NCBI RefSeq assembly: GCF_026619415.1
Contig: NZ_JAOVZR010000001.1
Coordinates: forward strand, 1,240,001 to 1,304,000
Direction of reading: 5' to 3'
Length of the DNA stretch: 64,000 nt
From: Hoeflea algicola
Lineage (GTDB): Bacteria; Pseudomonadota; Alphaproteobacteria; Rhizobiales; Rhizobiaceae
Shown here: in pieces, positions 1 through 7,563 of the stretch
Layout: each line of letters opens with the position of its first letter
Numbering within the stretch: the stretch's first letter is position 1
The notes under the pieces: model-generated
Database searches by the model: none
Seen by the model: the letters and a program-made list of their open reading frames with translations, nothing else
What the model was told of the DNA's origin: nothing
Program-made: the position numbers and the translations under genes

Positions 1-32
1 CCAAAGTAACCGAGTATGTGTTGGAGTTGTCC

Positions 33-1190
33 ATGCGCCGCGCCTGGTTTCGCAGTCCTTTGCTGGTGCTTGCATTCGTCCTCGCCGGCGCCGGCGTGGC
101 CGAGGCATCGGCGGTCTGCACCCGGCTCAAGGCGCAATTGGCCAACGTGTCAAGCAACGACGGCTCATCGGCGAAATTCCGGCGATACGCCGATGCAGTG
201 ACCAAGCAGGGTCAGCAGATTCGCAAGGTGCGCGCCGATCTCGGCCGTTATGGCTGCACCTCAGGCAGCATCATTGTCCGTGGCGGTCAGAATGCCAAGG
301 CCTGCGCCAAATTGACAGCCGCACACACCAAGATGCGCGCCAATATCGCCGCGCTTGAGCGCAAGCGCGATTCCTTTGCCCGCAACGACAGCAAGACCAC
401 AAAACGCCGCATTCAAGCTGCGATTCAGGCCAATGACTGTGATGGTCAGCGCGCTTCCATTCAGGCCGCAGCCCTCAAGGGCGAAATTGATCGCAAGCGT
501 TCAAAAAGCCCCGGTCTGGTGGCGATATTGGACAACAGCGGCGGCGACAGGGTCACGGCCAGCAGCCAGGCACGCGCGCGCATCCGGATCGAACCGAAAG
601 CCTCACGCGGCGGCAACTACCGAACACTTTGCGTGCGCAGCTGCGACGGCTTCTTCTTTCCAGTCTCCTCCTCGGCCTCGCCTTCCGATTTTCCCCGCGA
701 CGAACGCACCTGCCAGATGATGTGCCCGGGGACCAAGACCGCACTCTATTTCCACGCCGCCAATGGCCAGGAAAGCGAAGAGATGGTTTCCGCCCGCAGC
801 CGCGCACCATACACCGAAATGCCCAATGCCTTTGCCTATCGCACCGCCAACGCGCCGATGAGCAAGGCCTGCAGCTGCAACATGGGCGCATTCTTCAAGG
901 AAATGGCCCGCCGCGAGGCGATCCTCAACGGCACCGCCGAGCAGGACGCACCTGTCACCACATGGGTGCGCCCGTTCAACCGGCCCGACCCCGGCGAAGA
1001 CCCCGAATCCGTTCTTGATGCCGAGATGCGCCTGACTTCGGAGGATGTCGCAGCCGTGATTGCCGCATCCAGGGCCGAGCATCCACTGACCGATGAACAC
1101 CGCGAAGTGCGAATGGTGGGGCCAACATTCCTGCCTGACCAGGCCGGCCACCTGGATCTCAAGGCCAACACCGATTGGGCAATCCGTTAA
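33..1190 (+). CDS. DUF2865 family secreted protein
   Basis: This is a DUF2865-type protein of unknown function, a family I know mainly from Hyphomicrobiales. Residues 1-27 from the ATG at 33 form a signal peptide (MRRAW, then a Leu/Val/Ala-rich core ending AEA), so the product is probably periplasmic. The middle (about 40-190) is rich in Lys, Arg and Gln and probably helical. The C-terminal half holds the family hallmark: a Cys-rich block beginning LCVRSCDGFFFP and ending SKACSCN, with several conserved cysteines that may form disulfides. A GTG at 18 would add five residues; the ATG at 33 gives the more normal signal peptide. It lies at the left edge, so its upstream neighbours are unknown. 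No enzymatic motif is visible. Confidence 0.75.
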   Translation: MRRAWFRSPLLVLAFVLAGAGVAEASAVCTRLKAQLANVSSNDGSSAKFRRYADAVTKQGQQIRKVRADLGRYGCTSGSIIVRGGQNAKACAKLTAAHTKMRANIAALERKRDSFARNDSKTTKRRIQAAIQANDCDGQRASIQAAALKGEIDRKRSKSPGLVAILDNSGGDRVTASSQARARIRIEPKASRGGNYRTLCVRSCDGFFFPVSSSASPSDFPRDERTCQMMCPGTKTALYFHAANGQESEEMVSARSRAPYTEMPNAFAYRTANAPMSKACSCNMGAFFKEMARREAILNGTAEQDAPVTTWVRPFNRPDPGEDPESVLDAEMRLTSEDVAAVIAASRAEHPLTDEHREVRMVGPTFLPDQAGHLDLKANTDWAIR

Positions 1191-1395
1191 GGGCGCATTT
1201 CCGCCGCTTATGCCGCACCAGAGGTTAGCCTCGAGGTGTGCAAAACCCTGGGGCTTAAATTAAAGAAGCCGAAAACCCAAAACATCGCGCGGCCACCCTA
1301 CCCGACGATCTCAGTTTAATACTGCAATCTGGGGCGTGCACATTCTCGCCGACACTGAATTCCGGCAGGCGTTGCGAGGCTCAATTCATCCCGGA

Positions 1396-2640
1396 TTATG
1401 CGGCAGCCGCAGCCACCGGTGTTGCCTGGCGCTGGTTGCGCGCCAGCGCCTTGCGGCCGACCAGCACCATCAGACCGATCATGATGATGCAGTAGATCCC
1501 CATCGCCGCAATCTGCCCGGGATAGGAAACGCCGCGGTCAATCAGTGCCCCGGTCAGGCCCGGGCCCATCGCCGAGCTGAACACCATGAAGGCGACGGTC
1601 AGCGAGCGGATGCTGCCAAGGTTTCTGGTGCCGTAGAGTTCCGGCCAAAGCGATCCGAACAGGGTTGAGGAGAAGCCGTAGGATACCCCCATCAGTGCCA
1701 TGAACACATAGGTCCCCCAGGCCGCATTTGTGAACGCGAGCACGAAGCAGGACAGCGACAGCGGCACCAAGAATGTCGACAACATTTTGATCGCCGAAAA
1801 ACGGTCAACCAGTTGCCCGGCAATCAGCGCGAACAGGATGGTCATGGCCGACATGATGGCAAACGAGGCGGCGAACACGCTGGGCTCCCAGCCGCGCAGT
1901 TCCGACAGATAGACCTGGTGGAAGAACACCGTGGTGCCGATGAAAGCCGGCGCCAACACGCCCATCAATGCCGCCCAGAACAGCGGATCGCGGATCACCT
2001 CGGCGCGGGTCCATTCCCGTACTGCGGGCAGATCGGGGTCAACGACGACCGATTGCGGTGTGCGTTCAAGCTTCATCAGCGAATAGATCAGCGGCAGCGC
2101 CACCAGCATCAGCATGGCTGCGGCCAGCAGCCACGATCCGCGCCAGCCAACCAATGCCGCCACTCCGACAAAGGAGATCGGGAAGACTGCTTCGCCGAAA
2201 TTGACGCCGATGGCGGTAAATGAAATGGCGCGCCCGCGCTGGGCGGCAAACCAGCGGCCCATAGCGGTCATGGCGATGTGGCTGAACATACCCTGGCCGA
2301 ACAGCCTCAGCAGATAGATCGCCAGCACCAGCAGCACCAGCGAATGCGACCAGGCCATCAGCACACAGGCGAGCGCCAGGATCGGCGATGACAGCAGCAC
2401 CGTGGAAGCAACGCTGATACGGTCGACAATCTTGCCGATCTGCGGCAGCGAGGCGGCGCTGGCGAGCGTGGCAAACATGTAGATGATGCCGAAATCGCCA
2501 TTGCTGAGGCCATATTCGGCGCGGATTTCCCCCGCCGACAACGAGATGAAATAGGTCTGCCCGAACGACGAAAAAAAGGTGAGCATGAGCCCGCCGGCAA
2601 CCCAGCGGGCGTTGTCGCGCAGGAACAGGATGGCTGACAT
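1396..2640 (-). CDS. MFS transporter
   Basis: A 414-residue major facilitator superfamily permease with about 12 hydrophobic segments and a long central loop (about residues 190-215). It opens with a helix near residues 13-35 and shows the cytoplasmic-loop signature GKIVDRIS after helix 2, typical of MFS proteins. The family exchanges small solutes across the inner membrane, but nothing in the sequence fixes the substrate; a monocarboxylate- or oxalate/formate-type carrier is a guess from the general look. Its ATG overlaps the nadE stop codon (TAATG), so it is very likely cotranscribed with and translationally coupled to nadE. No precursor-uptake role for NAD synthesis can be claimed from this alone. 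Confidence 0.8.
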   Translation of the reverse strand: MSAILFLRDNARWVAGGLMLTFFSSFGQTYFISLSAGEIRAEYGLSNGDFGIIYMFATLASAASLPQIGKIVDRISVASTVLLSSPILALACVLMAWSHSLVLLVLAIYLLRLFGQGMFSHIAMTAMGRWFAAQRGRAISFTAIGVNFGEAVFPISFVGVAALVGWRGSWLLAAAMLMLVALPLIYSLMKLERTPQSVVVDPDLPAVREWTRAEVIRDPLFWAALMGVLAPAFIGTTVFFHQVYLSELRGWEPSVFAASFAIMSAMTILFALIAGQLVDRFSAIKMLSTFLVPLSLSCFVLAFTNAAWGTYVFMALMGVSYGFSSTLFGSLWPELYGTRNLGSIRSLTVAFMVFSSAMGPGLTGALIDRGVSYPGQIAAMGIYCIIMIGLMVLVGRKALARNQRQATPVAAAAA

Positions 2641-4326
2641 TACCTGTCCCGGTATCGGTTGGTGATCGGGTAACGCCGGTCGCGGCCGAAATTCTTGCGG
2701 GTGATCTTGACCCCGGGTGCCGACTGCCGGCGCTTGTATTCGGCGATGTACAAGAGGTGCTCGATGCGGTGCACGGTGGCAATATCATGGCCGCGCGCGA
2801 CAATCTCTTCGACCCCCATCTCGCGCTCGACCAGACATTCGAGAATATCGTCAAGCACCGGATAGGGCGGCAGCGAGATCCTGGTCGGTCTGATCGGGCC
2901 GGAGCTCGGCCGAGGGCGCCTTGTCGATGATGTTGACCGGGATCACCTCACCCGACGGCCCCAGCGCGCCCGGAGGCACATGGCTGTTGCGCCAGCGCGA
3001 CAGCGCGTAGACCTGCATCTTGTACAGATCCTTGATCGGGTTGAAGCCGCCATTCATGTCACCATAGAGCGTGGCGTAGCCAACCGACATTTCGCTCTTG
3101 TTGCCGGTGGTCACCACCATCGAGCCGAACTTGTTGGAAATCGCCATCAGGATGACGCCACGCGCCCGGCTTTGCAGGTTTTCCTCGGTGATGCCTTCGT
3201 CGGTGCCTTCGAACATCTCGCCAAGGGCTGTGAGGAACCCCTGCACCGGTTCCTCGATTGCCACCGTATCGTAACGGCAGCCCAGCGCTTTGGCGCAGGC
3301 CTCGGCGTCGTTGATCGACGTTTCAGAGGTGTAGCGGTAGGGCAGCATGACCGCGCGCAGCCGCTCTTCGCCCAAAGCATCGACGGCGAGTGCCGCGCAG
3401 ATTGCCGAATCAATGCCGCCCGACAGGCCAATCACCACGTTGCGGAAGCCGTTCTTGTTGACGTAGTCGCGCAGGCCCAACATGCAGGCGCGGTAATCCG
3501 CCTCCTCGCTTTCGGGAATCACCGACATCGGCCCTTCGGCGCAGGCCCAGCCGCCATCGGCCTGGCGCTTCCAGACCGTGAGGCTGACCGCCTCCTCGAA
3601 CTGGCTCATCTGGAAGGCGAGGCTCTTGTCGACATTGAGTGCGAAACTGGCGCCATCAAACACCAGTTCATCCTGGCCGCCGACCTGGTTGGCGTAAAGC
3701 AGCGGCAGGCCGCTCTCGATCACCTGGCGCAGCACGATCTGTTGGCGTACATCGACCTTGTCGCGATAATAGGGTGAGCCGTTGGGAACCAGCAGGAACT
3801 CCGCGCCGCTTTCACTGAGCGTTTCGCACACACCCATCTCGCCCCAGATGTCCTCGCAGACCGGGATTCCGAGCCGCACACCGCGCAAGGAGACCGGTCC
3901 GGGCATTTCACCGGCGTCAAATACCCGTTTCTCATCAAACTCGCCGTAATTGGGCAGATCGACCTTGTCGCGGCTGGCCACCAGCTTGCCGTCATCGAGA
4001 ATGGCCACCGAATTGAAACGCTTGCCTGCCTCGGCGCGCGGATAACCGATGATCACGGCCGGGCCGCCATCGGCGGTATCGGCGGCAAGATCATCGACGG
4101 CACGCTGGCAGGCGCGCAGGAATGCCGGCTTGAGCACCAGATCTTCTGGCGGATAGCCGGCGAGGAACAGTTCGGTAAACAACACCAGATCGGCGCCCTG
4201 GCGCTGCGCATCGGCACGCGCCTCGCGCGCCTTGGCGAGATTGCCGACGATATCGCCGACAACCGGGTTGAGTTGCGCCACCGCGATGCGGAGGATATCG
4301 GGGGATGAATTGTCGCGTGTCATCAT
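2640..4326 (-). CDS. nadE: Glutamine-dependent NAD+ synthetase, frameshifted near 2877
   Basis: This enzyme makes NAD+ from deamido-NAD+, ATP and glutamine. Residues about 10-270 are the nitrilase-type glutaminase domain, with Glu in TELFLAGYPPED and the nucleophile Cys in IPVCEDIWGE. Residues about 290-560 are the synthetase domain, with the PP-loop GLSGGIDSA. The reading frame is broken: after the codons for PDQTDQD one extra base near 2877 shifts the frame and gives a stop a few codons later. The remaining 70 residues (SLPPYPVLDDILE onward, ending RRYPITNRYRDR) continue intact in the next frame down to 2640. Joined, the length (about 561 aa) is normal for the family. The gene is usually essential, so a sequencing error is more likely than a real pseudogene. 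It starts at tandem ATGs (4326/4323) and overlaps the downstream MFS gene by one base. Confidence 0.88.
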
Positions 4327-4390
4327 GGCTGAGGTCTTACCCCGGATCGGCGGCGTTGCAAATCATCGTTTTGCGATCAGCCCACAGACA

Positions 4391-4597
4391 TCATTCCTGA
4401 TCGCTGTCGCCGCCGATACCGACCACCGCGCCGGCGGTTCTGCCGGTCAGCTTGACCGCGCCGACAGCGCCGCCAACCACCAGCGAGCCGGTGTTGGTCA
4501 CGGTCTTGGCGACCAGATAGGTGCCACATCCCGACAGTGGCAGCGCCAGGCTGACAAGGGTGAGACAAACAAACGGGGCGGTGATGAAAGAGCGCAT
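4391..4597 (-). CDS. Small lipoprotein with glycine-rich tail
   Basis: A 68-residue predicted lipoprotein. The N-terminus MRSFITAPFVCLTLVSLALPLSGC has a signal peptide and a good lipobox (LSGC, lipidated Cys at 24). The mature part is short and carries regularly spaced glycines (LVVGGAVGAVKLTG, then AGAVVGIGG), a glycine-zipper-like pattern that can associate with membranes. I do not recognise a named family. It stands alone between nadE and the LigB-type dioxygenase, all on the minus strand, 64 bp upstream of nadE. Small GC-rich frames can be accidental, but the lipobox and signal peptide together make this one credible. Confidence 0.6.
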   Translation of the reverse strand: MRSFITAPFVCLTLVSLALPLSGCGTYLVAKTVTNTGSLVVGGAVGAVKLTGRTAGAVVGIGGDSDQE

Positions 4598-4632
4598 CCG
4601 TCCTGACTAGCCGAAAAGGGCTGAACAGCCGG

Positions 4633-5481
4633 TTAAACGGCTGGCGCGTCCGCCATGGCATGATCGAACCGCCACATGGTCATCGCCAACACGCCGAAAT
4701 CGGCACTCTGGTGCAGACGCATGGCCGAGCTGCCCTCGCCGGCTGCGCCAAAGGCAACGTAAAGCGGCAGCAAATGTTCGTCAGTCGGGTGGTTTTTAGC
4801 CGCAAACGGCGCCCGGGCGCGATAATCGAGCAGCGCGTCGATGTCGCTGGCGCCGAGCCGTTCGTTCATCCAGTCGGTAAACGCCTCGACCCAGTCGGGA
4901 ACATCGGCACACCGCTGGCCCTGCCGCATGATCTTGAACGCTTCGCCGAGATTGTGGGTAAACGAGCCGGAACCGATTACCAGCACACCCTCAGCGCCGA
5001 GCCCGGCCAACGCCTGGCCCAGCCGGTAATGGTGCGCAGGTCCCGCTGCCGGATCAACCGAGACAACCACCACCGGGATATCGGCATCGGGATAGATCAG
5101 CTTGAGCGGCGACCAGACACCGTGATCGAAACCGCGATCGGGCACCGCGCCTGCGGCAAAGCCTTGCGCCTGCAGGTTACCGACGATGCGCTTGGCCAGT
5201 TTCGGGTCACCCGGCGCCGGGTATTGCATCTGGTATAGTTCGGGCGCGAAACCGCCAAAATCATGGATGGTTTCGGGATTGGCATCGGCGGTCACGGCGA
5301 CCCCGCCACCGATTTCGAAATGGGCACTTGCAACCACGATGGCGCGCGGACGCGGCAACTCTTGACCCAACTGCTTCATCCACTCTGCGGCTTCCGTGCC
5401 GGCGATCACCGTGTCAGGCGATCCGTGAGAAATGAACAGCGCTGGCATGGGCGCGCCGATACTCTGCGTGGTTTGGGTCAT
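4633..5481 (-). CDS. LigB/DODA-type extradiol ring-cleavage dioxygenase (YgiD family)
   Basis: A 282-residue member of the class III extradiol dioxygenase family related to DOPA 4,5-dioxygenase and E. coli YgiD. These are cytosolic Fe/Zn enzymes that cleave catechol rings. Family landmarks are the N-terminal FISHGSPD metal-ligand motif, ASAHFE in the middle, a PAPGDP motif, GSFTHNLGE, and a C-terminal HPTDEHLLPL block carrying another metal His. I chose the ATG at 5481 because it has a good ribosome binding site (GGAG 8 bases upstream) and gives the normal length; the frame is open further upstream but unsupported. The physiological substrate cannot be told. It is probably monocistronic. Confidence 0.85.
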   Translation of the reverse strand: MTQTTQSIGAPMPALFISHGSPDTVIAGTEAAEWMKQLGQELPRPRAIVVASAHFEIGGGVAVTADANPETIHDFGGFAPELYQMQYPAPGDPKLAKRIVGNLQAQGFAAGAVPDRGFDHGVWSPLKLIYPDADIPVVVVSVDPAAGPAHHYRLGQALAGLGAEGVLVIGSGSFTHNLGEAFKIMRQGQRCADVPDWVEAFTDWMNERLGASDIDALLDYRARAPFAAKNHPTDEHLLPLYVAFGAAGEGSSAMRLHQSADFGVLAMTMWRFDHAMADAPAV

Positions 5482-6204
5482 TGGCAGTCTCCTTGACCGC
5501 AATCTAGGGGGCCGAGCCCGTTCACGGTAGATGCCAATTTGACCACTGAACGTTCGCAATTCATGGACAGCGTCCGGACCGCAAGCAAACCGGCATGGCG
5601 AAGCGCCCGTACGGACAAAACCGGCGGGGGAACAAGATGAGGTCCGGAGGGCCGCACGCGGGCGTTGCCTTACGGAAGATTATAAAATGGGTGGCGCAGC
5701 ACGCGCGCGGCCCGATCTTCGCCGGATGATGTCCGCATCCGACAGGCAGAGACTGGCCTCAACTCGACCGCTTGGATGGTTTGACCCGACGCGGCCTTCA
5801 TGGCTTTCGCCAAGCCGCATCCCCGGACAAGGGTTGCGGCGGAAGCTTTCAGCGCGGGGTCCGGCACGCAACCTGTCCCCGGGTCAGGGGGCAGGCGTCG
5901 CCACAGGCCCGGCCCGCTGTCCGGTTCCGCGCCCGCAACACGCGAGGCACAGAACCCGAGGACGGACCGGTGGCTGGCTGAATCCTGCCATCCGCACAGG
6001 ATGAACAGACCCGCCAGCGGAGCCACGCTGGTCACCACCTCCTCCCGGGCTTTGCCGCACGTTACGGCAAAATCCGGAAGGCCTTCCTCCCACCTGGCTC
6101 GAACCGTTCGCGATCCATCCGGCAGCAGGAGCACGTCAAGTTTGGCATGGGGTTTGAAGAGTGTGGACAAAATGAAGGGGAATTTGTGGGGGCTTAACGA
6201 TTTT

Positions 6205-6236
6205 CGCCATCCTCGGCCTCCGAGCCGAGGATCCAT
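6205..6236 (-). repeat. REP-like palindromic unit, copy 1
   Basis: On the minus strand this reads GGATCCTCGGC-TCGGAG-GCCGAGGATG: 9-base arms ATCCTCGGC/GCCGAGGAT around a 6-base loop, flanked by GGATCC on one side and GATGxCG on the other. It shares this plan with copy 2 at 6281-6312 but lies in the opposite orientation. Between the copies the stem bases differ in a paired way (CGGC/GCCG versus AGGG/CCCT), so pairing is kept while sequence changes. That is typical of dispersed intergenic palindromic repeats. Confidence 0.6.
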
Positions 6237-6280
6237 ACCGTGAACCTTCAACAACTCTAACATTTTGGAGGGATTGCGGA

Positions 6281-6312
6281 ATGGATCCTAGGGTCGGGGC
6301 CCTAGGATGACG
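6281..6312 (+). repeat. REP-like palindromic unit, copy 2
   Basis: This unit has 9-base arms ATCCTAGGG (6285-6293) and CCCTAGGAT (6300-6308) around the loop TCGGGG, followed by GACGACGG. It is the inverted partner of copy 1, about 50 bp away, so the pair resembles the head-to-head palindrome pairs seen in many bacterial intergenic regions. It lies just downstream of the GFA gene stop and could also stabilise that transcript's 3' end. Confidence 0.6.
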
Positions 6313-6346
6313 ACGGAGAAAATGTGCCAAGCGGTGCCACTCCACA

Positions 6347-6769
6347 TCACTCCGCCACCAATATCCCCGCCGAACCCTTCTCATATTGCGGCAACCCATC
6401 AGTGATCTCGTAAAAATCGCCCTTGTCGGCGCAGAAGATGTGCTTGGTGATGGCAAGACCGGTTGGCTGGTCGAAGGCGCCCGCCAGCACCGAGATGTGC
6501 TTATCTGCCTGATGTTTCCAGAACAGCGCCGAGCCGCAGGTGGTGCAGAACCCGCGTTTGGCAACATCGGAGGCCTGATACCAGGTGATGTTGGCCTCGC
6601 CGGTAATCTCGATGTTGTCATCGGGCACATTGGTGGCGGCGAAATAGAGCCCCGACTGGCGGCGGCACTGTGAGCAATGACAGGCAACGACCTCGCGCAA
6701 GGGACCGGTGGTGCGGAATGTGACCGCGCCGCAATTGCACCGCCCGGTGCGGGCTTGATCGTCTGACAT
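6347..6769 (-). CDS. GFA (CENP-V fold) zinc-binding family protein
   Basis: A 140-residue protein of the GFA family, named after glutathione-dependent formaldehyde-activating enzyme. All expected zinc ligands are visible: CNCG near residue 12, CHCSQC near 31, and CTTCGSALFW near 75. The length is normal for the family. Most members have no proven reaction; glutathione-dependent formaldehyde activation has been questioned even for the founding protein, so the function stays open. It is a lone gene on the minus strand with a GGAG-type ribosome binding site just upstream of the ATG at 6769. The nearest genes are a toxin-antitoxin pair upstream. Confidence 0.85.
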   Translation of the reverse strand: MSDDQARTGRCNCGAVTFRTTGPLREVVACHCSQCRRQSGLYFAATNVPDDNIEITGEANITWYQASDVAKRGFCTTCGSALFWKHQADKHISVLAGAFDQPTGLAITKHIFCADKGDFYEITDGLPQYEKGSAGILVAE

Positions 6770-6864
6770 AGGACCTCCAACGGATGTGTATCAGATTGGA
6801 GGTGATATAATCACGGGCCGGCGCTGCCATGCTACTGACATTTGCGACATGGGGTGAACACGGG

Positions 6865-7155
6865 TCACATCCAGCGCTCCGGGTCCATGCGACCGTGCAG
6901 AATACGGATGACCCGAAGTTCGTCATCGACCAGCCGGACAAATGAAATATGCGAACCCGTATTGAGTTTTAGCAAGCCAGGTCGGACTTCAGACGCATCG
7001 CGTAAGATACCCGGCACTTCTGAAGCACGTCTGAGCGTTGCTACGATCTCGCGAGCATAAAGACCAGCTTGACCCTCACCGAATTCTCGAACGCTCCATT
7101 CATGAATACCCATAAGGTCATGCTTCGCCAAAGGCGAGTAGACCAGTTTCAGCAT
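6865..7155 (-). CDS. parE: ParE/RelE-family toxin
   Basis: A 96-residue toxin of the RelE/ParE superfamily. It starts MLKLVYSPLAKHDLMGIHEW, the usual opening of ParE-like toxins (hydrophobic strand, then a helix with the A-x-x-D-L-x-x-I pattern). It ends with a strand carrying SFVRLVDDELRVIRILHGRMD, matching the family's R-x-L-H-x-R-x-D core. ParE toxins inhibit DNA gyrase, while RelE-like relatives cleave mRNA. Pairing with a ParD-type antitoxin favours the ParE role, but the target is inferred. Its ATG overlaps the antitoxin stop (ATGA), the standard coupled arrangement. The length is normal and nothing looks damaged. Confidence 0.87.
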   Translation of the reverse strand: MLKLVYSPLAKHDLMGIHEWSVREFGEGQAGLYAREIVATLRRASEVPGILRDASEVRPGLLKLNTGSHISFVRLVDDELRVIRILHGRMDPERWM

Positions 7156-7388
7156 CAGCCGCGCAAATCGGCAAGAAAGGCATCAATATCCAAAGGCGTT
7201 GCCGGGCCGGAGGCATCACCGACGTCGATCTCGCGCCTCAACGCGTCCAACATCTGGTCTCGTTCTTGCAAGGTTGACAGGCCGGCACGCACGGCCTCAC
7301 TCACAGACGCGAAACGCCCCTGTTCGATTTGGGTCCGAACAAAGGCTTCTTGCTGGTCGGTCAACACCACTGAGGTATTCTTGCCCAT
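7155..7388 (-). CDS. parD: ParD-family antitoxin
   Basis: A 77-residue ParD-like antitoxin. The N-terminal ribbon-helix-helix DNA-binding region is clear: MGKNTSVVLTDQQEAFVRTQ, then GRFASVSEAVRAGLSTLQ. The C-terminal acidic tail would wrap the toxin. I chose the ATG at 7388 because MGKNTSVVL is the typical family start; a frame open to 7421 would add an atypical leader. An inverted repeat at 7403-7417, just upstream of the start, is the likely site where the ParD-ParE complex represses its own operon. It overlaps parE by the ATGA junction. Confidence 0.87.
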   Translation of the reverse strand: MGKNTSVVLTDQQEAFVRTQIEQGRFASVSEAVRAGLSTLQERDQMLDALRREIDVGDASGPATPLDIDAFLADLRG

Positions 7389-7402
7389 GTGAACTCTCCA
7401 AG

Positions 7403-7417
7403 TACCAGTTCTTGGTA
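7403..7417. promoter_or_regulatory. Candidate ParD operator, TACCA-N5-TGGTA
   Basis: A 15-bp dyad (TACCA, GTTCT, TGGTA) ends 15 bases upstream of the parD start codon. Ribbon-helix-helix antitoxins normally bind such short inverted repeats over their own promoter. The role is inferred from position and symmetry. Confidence 0.45.
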
Positions 7418-7457
7418 TCACAATTGGGCATCTCGATCAAATCGACTGTGCCCAAAC

Positions 7458-7489
7458 GCGCAACGCCGGAGTTACCTCCGGCGTTGCGC
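7458..7489. repeat. 14-bp inverted repeat, possible terminator hairpin
   Basis: Perfect arms GCGCAACGCCGGAG (7458-7471) and its complement (7476-7489) surround the loop TTAC. The stem is very stable, but no T-run follows on either strand, so it is not a textbook intrinsic terminator. It lies between aroG and parD on the minus strand and may limit read-through or be a mobile palindromic repeat. Confidence 0.45.
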
Positions 7490-7503
7490 ATTCGATGCGG
7501 ATG

Positions 7504-7554
7504 TCGGGGACAGTTTACTTTTGCGTTTACGCCGAGAAAGTAAACTGTCCCCGA
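7504..7554. repeat. 18-bp perfect inverted repeat (TCGGGGACAGTTTACTTT arms)
   Basis: Perfect arms at 7504-7521 and 7537-7554 enclose a 15-base loop. The arm TCGGGGACAGTTTACTTT resembles dispersed palindromes that I associate, from memory, with REP-associated tyrosine transposases (Y1-type). No such transposase is in this window. It lies 10 bp past the aroG stop codon, so it may also act as a 3' stabilising hairpin. Confidence 0.6.
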
Positions 7555-7563
7555 TATTCGTCC

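Larger units (their letters stand above)
5482..6346. other. Long stretch without a convincing gene; contains two REP-like palindromes
   Basis: About 860 bp lie between the dioxygenase start and the GFA gene. Several open frames of 60-200 codons exist on both strands, but none has a recognisable family, a ribosome binding site or sensible composition. They are rich in Pro, Arg, Gly and Cys, as GC-rich noncoding DNA usually is. The part near the GFA gene (6206-6312) contains two related palindromes in opposite orientation, listed separately. The rest (5570-6190) has no clear hairpin or repeat that I can see. It could hold an unrecognised small RNA or gene remnants. Confidence 0.5.

Noticed and set aside
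5670..6263. Open frame of 197 codons on the minus strand
   Set aside because: It runs through the REP-like palindrome, has no family resemblance, and shows Pro/Arg/Gly/Cys-rich composition typical of noncoding GC-rich DNA. No ribosome binding site.
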